DNA from: Ophiura sarsii
Lineage: Eukaryota > Echinodermata > Ophiuroidea > Amphilepidida > Ophiuridae
Direction: 5' to 3'
Assembly: GCA_035610835.1 (NCBI GenBank)
Contig: CM069445.1
Coordinates: 36,222,656-36,286,655, forward strand
Length of the DNA: 64,000 bases
Shown: one piece after another, positions 1-64,000 of the stretch
Position numbering within the stretch: position 1 is the first letter of the stretch
Layout: the number at the start of each line of letters is the position of its first letter
The notes under the pieces: model-generated
What the model was told of the DNA's origin: nothing
Databases searched by the model: none
The model's input: the letters and a program-made list of their open reading frames with translations, nothing else
Position numbers and translations under genes: made by a program

Positions 1-59566
<59,566 letters not shown>

Positions 59567-59852
59567 AATGGAACATTTAGGTAAGAAAGTAGAAGATATA
59601 GAAAATGAATAAAGCATATTATCAATAAACAATTAAAAAGAGAAGCAAGCTAGACCACTAAGAAGATTTAATCTGTTTTAGAATCAAATTTATATTCACA
59701 GTGAAGGACAGTAGTATGCACTTGCACGTGCCATTATACATTAGAAAAGGCGGGAAATATCCCATATTTTTGAATCAAATATGAACGATTCTTCGGTTTG
59801 AGGATAAAAATATTAATGCTTGTGCCAAAATTATCGGTTTTTCATGTTACAG

Positions 59853-60206
59853 TTGGATCGTAGGAGTCAACAAGGAAGAATCAGGAAAGAAATGCAGTGT
59901 TAATGAACTCATCAACACACATGTACATAGTTTAAAACTTTTTCCACGTAGTATACTCCGTTTTCACTCTAAGTTGAGAGCTGACGTCAGCGCGTCTGGG
60001 TAATTTCATCAAAATATCGCGCGCGTATGGAATAGTGTCAGTCCTGAAGTGGAAATGTTGCATTCATAGGCCTATTAGGTTTTCTATAATATATACGCGC
60101 TGACTTCACCTCCCAGCTTGAGATGACAGGAAGTATAGATACGTATACAAAAAGGTATAACAGTTTATTTCTTGAGGGATTAGATAATCGGTAACGATAA
60201 ATTAAA
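59853..60206 (+). other. Probable 3' UTR exon, end uncertain
   Basis: A good acceptor (tttttcatgttacag) ends at 59852 and pairs with the donor at 59581. The end is not clear: ATTAAA at 60201-60206 is the first plausible polyadenylation signal; AATAAA appears later at 61644-61649 and 61943-61948. Confidence 0.4.
59975..60125. repeat. Imperfect inverted repeat in the 3' region
   Basis: TTGAGAGCTGACGTCAGCGCG at the left (its inner 20 bases) resembles the inverted right arm CGCGCTGACTTCACCTCCC … CTTGAGAT. It could be a decayed MITE within the UTR. Confidence 0.45.
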
Positions 60207-62361
60207 ACCACATTCAAAAAACTGAACCAGAATGTTTGCATGGCTTATATATATTTTTCATTCAACATATTCTAGACATTTTGAACCAATGAATTGGTCG
60301 GTGCTTGTATATACCGATCCGTTGTAAAGAGCGGTAGATATAAAGTGGTTTTATTTTTGCCGTTTTAACATGTTTAAAATGCTGCCATGACATTTAATCG
60401 TGATTGGTCTAGAATCATCGGGTCATCCCCCGCGTCATCCTGTCTAAGAACTACCACCGGAGATAAATGTCCATGCGTGCCTCAAGCTGCTTATGCTGGA
60501 TAAGCTGATCCTAAGATGGTAAATTATGTCACACTTTCACATATCAATTTTGCTACCTCGAGATACGTTGTTTGGTTGTGTGCCCGGCTTGAGATGGAAT
60601 GCGCCTGGCAGTCGCAGTGGTTGACGCAATCAGCCATTCAACTCTTGTATTCGATGGCCGTATCGTGCAATGCATTTCGTGACTTCGCTTTAATTTATCC
60701 CAGATTTAGAATTGTTTTAAAAGCCAATTCCTTAATAATATATGTATAATTAATATTACATCATTATTCCAATATTATTTCAGATGGTTTAAATGGATTT
60801 AAATGTTGACGCTTTAAACTTGTATTTTTAAGGTGGTATGTATCTTGTCAACGTTTTTAATACTATAAAAATGTATATATTTAATTTTCATTATTATTGT
60901 TCAAGAGGATTACAATTGGTGTACATTTTGTTAATATCCATTCACAATACTATTTTTGTGGGTTTGATAAATAGACAGCACTATAAATTATAGGCTACCC
61001 ATTATAGTCGTAGACAAGTATTCGGCGTTACAATTTTATGTAGTTGTGTGTGGGTAGTATTTCAGTAGGCCTACGGTTCGAACACTGAATAGTTTGTCTA
61101 TGATGAAACAACTCAATTATCGAAATATTCGCATTAAATTCACTTACTTGGTCATCTCATACGAATGTATACTAGTACTTATTTTTCAACTTATACGTTA
61201 GGTAATTTTTTATCATTACGCTATTACACAACCATTCTTTTATGTTGAAGTTGTAACAGTACTACTTTGTAGATAATAAGCGTTATAAGAATCTATCATT
61301 ATATGTTAGTATAAATGAAGTTTGTCTCCAAATATGGTAAAATTCACGGGCCTCTTTATATCATGTTATGTCAAATTATATTTAAGCAATATTTGGAGCA
61401 GACATTTCTCGGGGTCTTTTCAAAGCAGTTACATTAAGAAATTGTTATTGTTTTTATTATCCAAGAAAAACCAGTTTAGATATTAAGTCAGTTGAATTAT
61501 GAACAAAATGTTAAAAAACAGCAGCCATTGGATTTATAACCACTTGGAATTAAATTCATTAAATATAGAATACAGTTAAGGTGGTGATACTGGTGGCAGA
61601 ATCGGTAGTAGGTTTACAGGCGTAAAATAGTATGTTTTTATAAAATAAAAACTTTTGGTTTAAATAACTTTATGTATACAATATGTGTATTTTCTTTGTA
61701 TGTACATGTGTGTATTTCAATTCCATTCGTTTCTAACACATTTCTTATTGCCCACAATCACAATTGATTTCATCCATATTTTAATAATTATAACGAATCC
61801 AATTAATCTGATTCATTATACAATACTCCCAATTGAGAACGGTTTTTTTTCACAATATGAAAAGGGTAGGTTTTTTAAAATCTTGTATTGGATGTCAACC
61901 TCCGTTGGCTTAAACCATGTCATCATTGAAGAATTGGATTTAAATAAAAAGTAGAATTACATAAAACAAATTCACATTGAATTAATTGGAAATGAACTCA
62001 TTATTCACCAATTTCATGCTTAACATAATCTCAACTTTAACATGAATATAAAAACTGAAAATCGATTAATAAAATTCAATAAATTACAAATACAAAAAGA
62101 ACTGGTCCCCAAAACAATATTGATTTATCCCCTTAACAGGAATACACGCTGGACTTTCTGGTTCTATTCTATTTATGGACACACTTTCAGTGAACTCCGG
62201 CATATACATTTTTTTAAAACTCTAAGAGAAACGTAAATCATATTTTGCAATAACACCAAAAAAGATCAAGAAACCTTAAAAAGTAAATACAACGGGCCAA
62301 AATAAGATTCGGCCAGTTTTGGTTGATTTTGTTAAATTTCAACCTAGGTGTATTACATGTA
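60207..62361 (+). other. 3' flank, AT-rich: nothing recognised
   Basis: No gene, repeat array or RNA signal that I can support; the short frames here have no domain-like pattern. Confidence 0.55.
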
Positions 62362-63225
62362 CAGGGTGAATCAAAAAAATAGGACTCTCTTTCAGCATGG
62401 ATTAAATCCTTATTAAAACCGCTGAACCGTGACCCATTTGATTTCATTGTAAATTTCAACTAATAAAGTTAAAATCCTTAAATGATGAGACATTACAAAT
62501 CCATCATAATTAAGGAAAGTGTGACCAACTAGGCAAGTCAACCCCTTTCGTAGTATATACAATTATGGTAATTCACATAGTAAAGGTAGAGTAACACGAC
62601 AGTGGAAGATTACATATTTAAATAGGCTAAAGGGAAATTATTTGTATTCTTATCATATCATGCTAAATTATTCTTATTATTATCATGCTTATAGCAGAAA
62701 TTGAAGTTGACTTACAAGTCCGATTTCTAAGTCTAAATGTCCTTCTCTGTCAATGATTGGTATAAAAACACTATTGACATGATTGGTGCTCTCCTATCAC
62801 AACTTTTTTACATGCTGAGGCTTTTTCATGAGAACACTGAGCAACATTGAACATTGCACAGAAATATTTATTCATCAAATTTGTGGTTTATGTAGCTATT
62901 AATGATTTGTGCCAGAATAAAGAGGAATACCAAACTAATCTTTGCTATTGTTATTGATAGATGATTTACAATATTATGAATGCAAAGTATTGAAATGTAA
63001 ACCATGTCATTTTCTGGTTTGTAGGTGTAAATCCTATTGTACAAACCAGTAAATGATATGGTTTACGCACATTATACTAGCGGTCTTATTTTTTGATTGG
63101 ATTAATCCCAGATTTTCAGAAAATTACCATTATTAATTGGGCTTTGCACCGACGGTGAATTGGTCATGGTCCATTGGTTTTGAAAAACGCCATGAAACAG
63201 TGTCCTAATTTTTTGATTCACCCTG
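62362..63225. mobile_element. 864-bp TA-flanked mariner-like element (CAGGGTGAATC ends)
   Basis: TA at both flanks (62360-62361 and 63226-63227). Left CAGGGTGAATCAAAAAAATA mirrors right AATTTTTTGATTCACCCTG. Inside, near 63001-63065, a separate hairpin (AAACCATGTCATTT / AAATGATATGGTTT). No transposase frame. Confidence 0.82.
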
Positions 63226-63227
63226 TA

Positions 63228-64000
63228 CTGCTTTTCGTAAAGATAATCCCTTTAAGTAATGTAACAAAAAGCATTGAATCGTGACGTGACGCAGTTCTCC
63301 TGTTAGATATCAGATCAAAGATAAAGGGTCATTCTGTGGCTTGGAAAGTGTCCACGTGATAGGTGGATAATAAATAGAAAAATGTGATTGATACTAAATT
63401 CCTGCAGGGCAGTGTAATAAATTATGCACTTGGCAGAATGCATCGCATCGCTTGATTATTGTTGCCAAGTGCAAATGTACCCAGGAATTATGGTGTTACC
63501 TATTACATCATACAATATCATAGCTCAATGTATAGTCGTATTTTTGAACTCTTCACATACCTAAAATATCCGAAAAGAATGTCCGTCACAGACAATTTTA
63601 CTTTCTTACCTGCTATGTCACATTGCACACTATTTCTCCAGGTTAGCGGTAGGGAAAGGTGGAAATAACAAACAATAATGATGGTCTCTTCATTTTAACA
63701 ATTCACACAGGAATGAATAGTAACCAAAATATCAAATCCCTCGCTTATTAAACAAATACATTTTCGGACGGTTTGTATTATGGGGAAAATCAACAATGAC
63801 GATGAAGCAGAAATGTTAACCTATAAATTGACCCTGGACGTGGCACATTGTCTAATAACTAAATACAGCATTTATATTGTAAACCATTTCTGATCTGGAA
63901 TTTTGTGTAGTTTTTATATATGATGATGATCTGATTATAATATGGTAATAATACACAGAGTCTTGCTATGAATGTAGTAAGCGTATATCACTAGGTGTAT
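63228..64000 (+). other. Right end of window: nothing recognised
   Basis: AT-rich intergenic sequence; a 69-residue frame at 63459-63668 has no supporting features. Confidence 0.55.

Noticed and set aside
60516..60749. 77-residue frame downstream of the gene as a separate gene
   Set aside because: No domain pattern, no splice or promoter support.

Overview
The window looks like a stretch of a marine invertebrate deuterostome genome, most likely an echinoderm (a hemichordate is possible). The reasons are long AT-rich introns full of palindromic miniature transposons, many copies of the palindrome TAGGCCTA, and a mosaic gene combining domains common in such animals. The organism call is an inference; no RNA gene or mitochondrial marker is present to test it.

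One plus-strand gene fills almost the whole window, from base 1 (its first exon is cut by the left edge) to a stop at 59564-59566. I reconstructed 26 coding exons from splice sites and frame. Joined, they give 4644 nt, exactly 1547 codons plus stop, with no frame break; all introns from 1 to 24 are phase 1 and only intron 25 is phase 0. The predicted protein is a type I membrane protein: signal peptide (exon 1), a farnesoic-acid O-methyltransferase-like (Methyltransf_FA) domain (exons 2-3), an F-type lectin / F5/8C-like domain (exons 4-6), nine Calx-beta domains each encoded by exactly two exons (exons 7-24), a transmembrane helix and a 44-residue Pro/Tyr-rich cytoplasmic tail (exons 25-26). 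I do not recognise this combination as a named gene.

The rest of the window is intron and 3' flank. It is crowded with non-autonomous mobile elements: three hairpin MITEs with TTAA target duplications (19645-20008, 24897-25294, 58940-59337), TA-flanked elements (1931-4184, 26793-27506, 48752-49414, 62362-63225), a 1260-bp element with a 9-bp target duplication (23041-24300), a hAT-like MITE with an 8-bp duplication (12396-12639), and two nested 'Russian doll' palindromes (about 14757-18450 in intron 6 and 37848-41470 in intron 13). There are also mini- and microsatellites, long G homopolymers mostly on the sense strand, and one decayed retroelement-associated reading frame (46133-46400).

From about 59.6 kb to the right end there is 3' untranslated and intergenic sequence with no second gene that I can support. 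No intact transposase, reverse transcriptase, rRNA, functional tRNA or CRISPR array was found.
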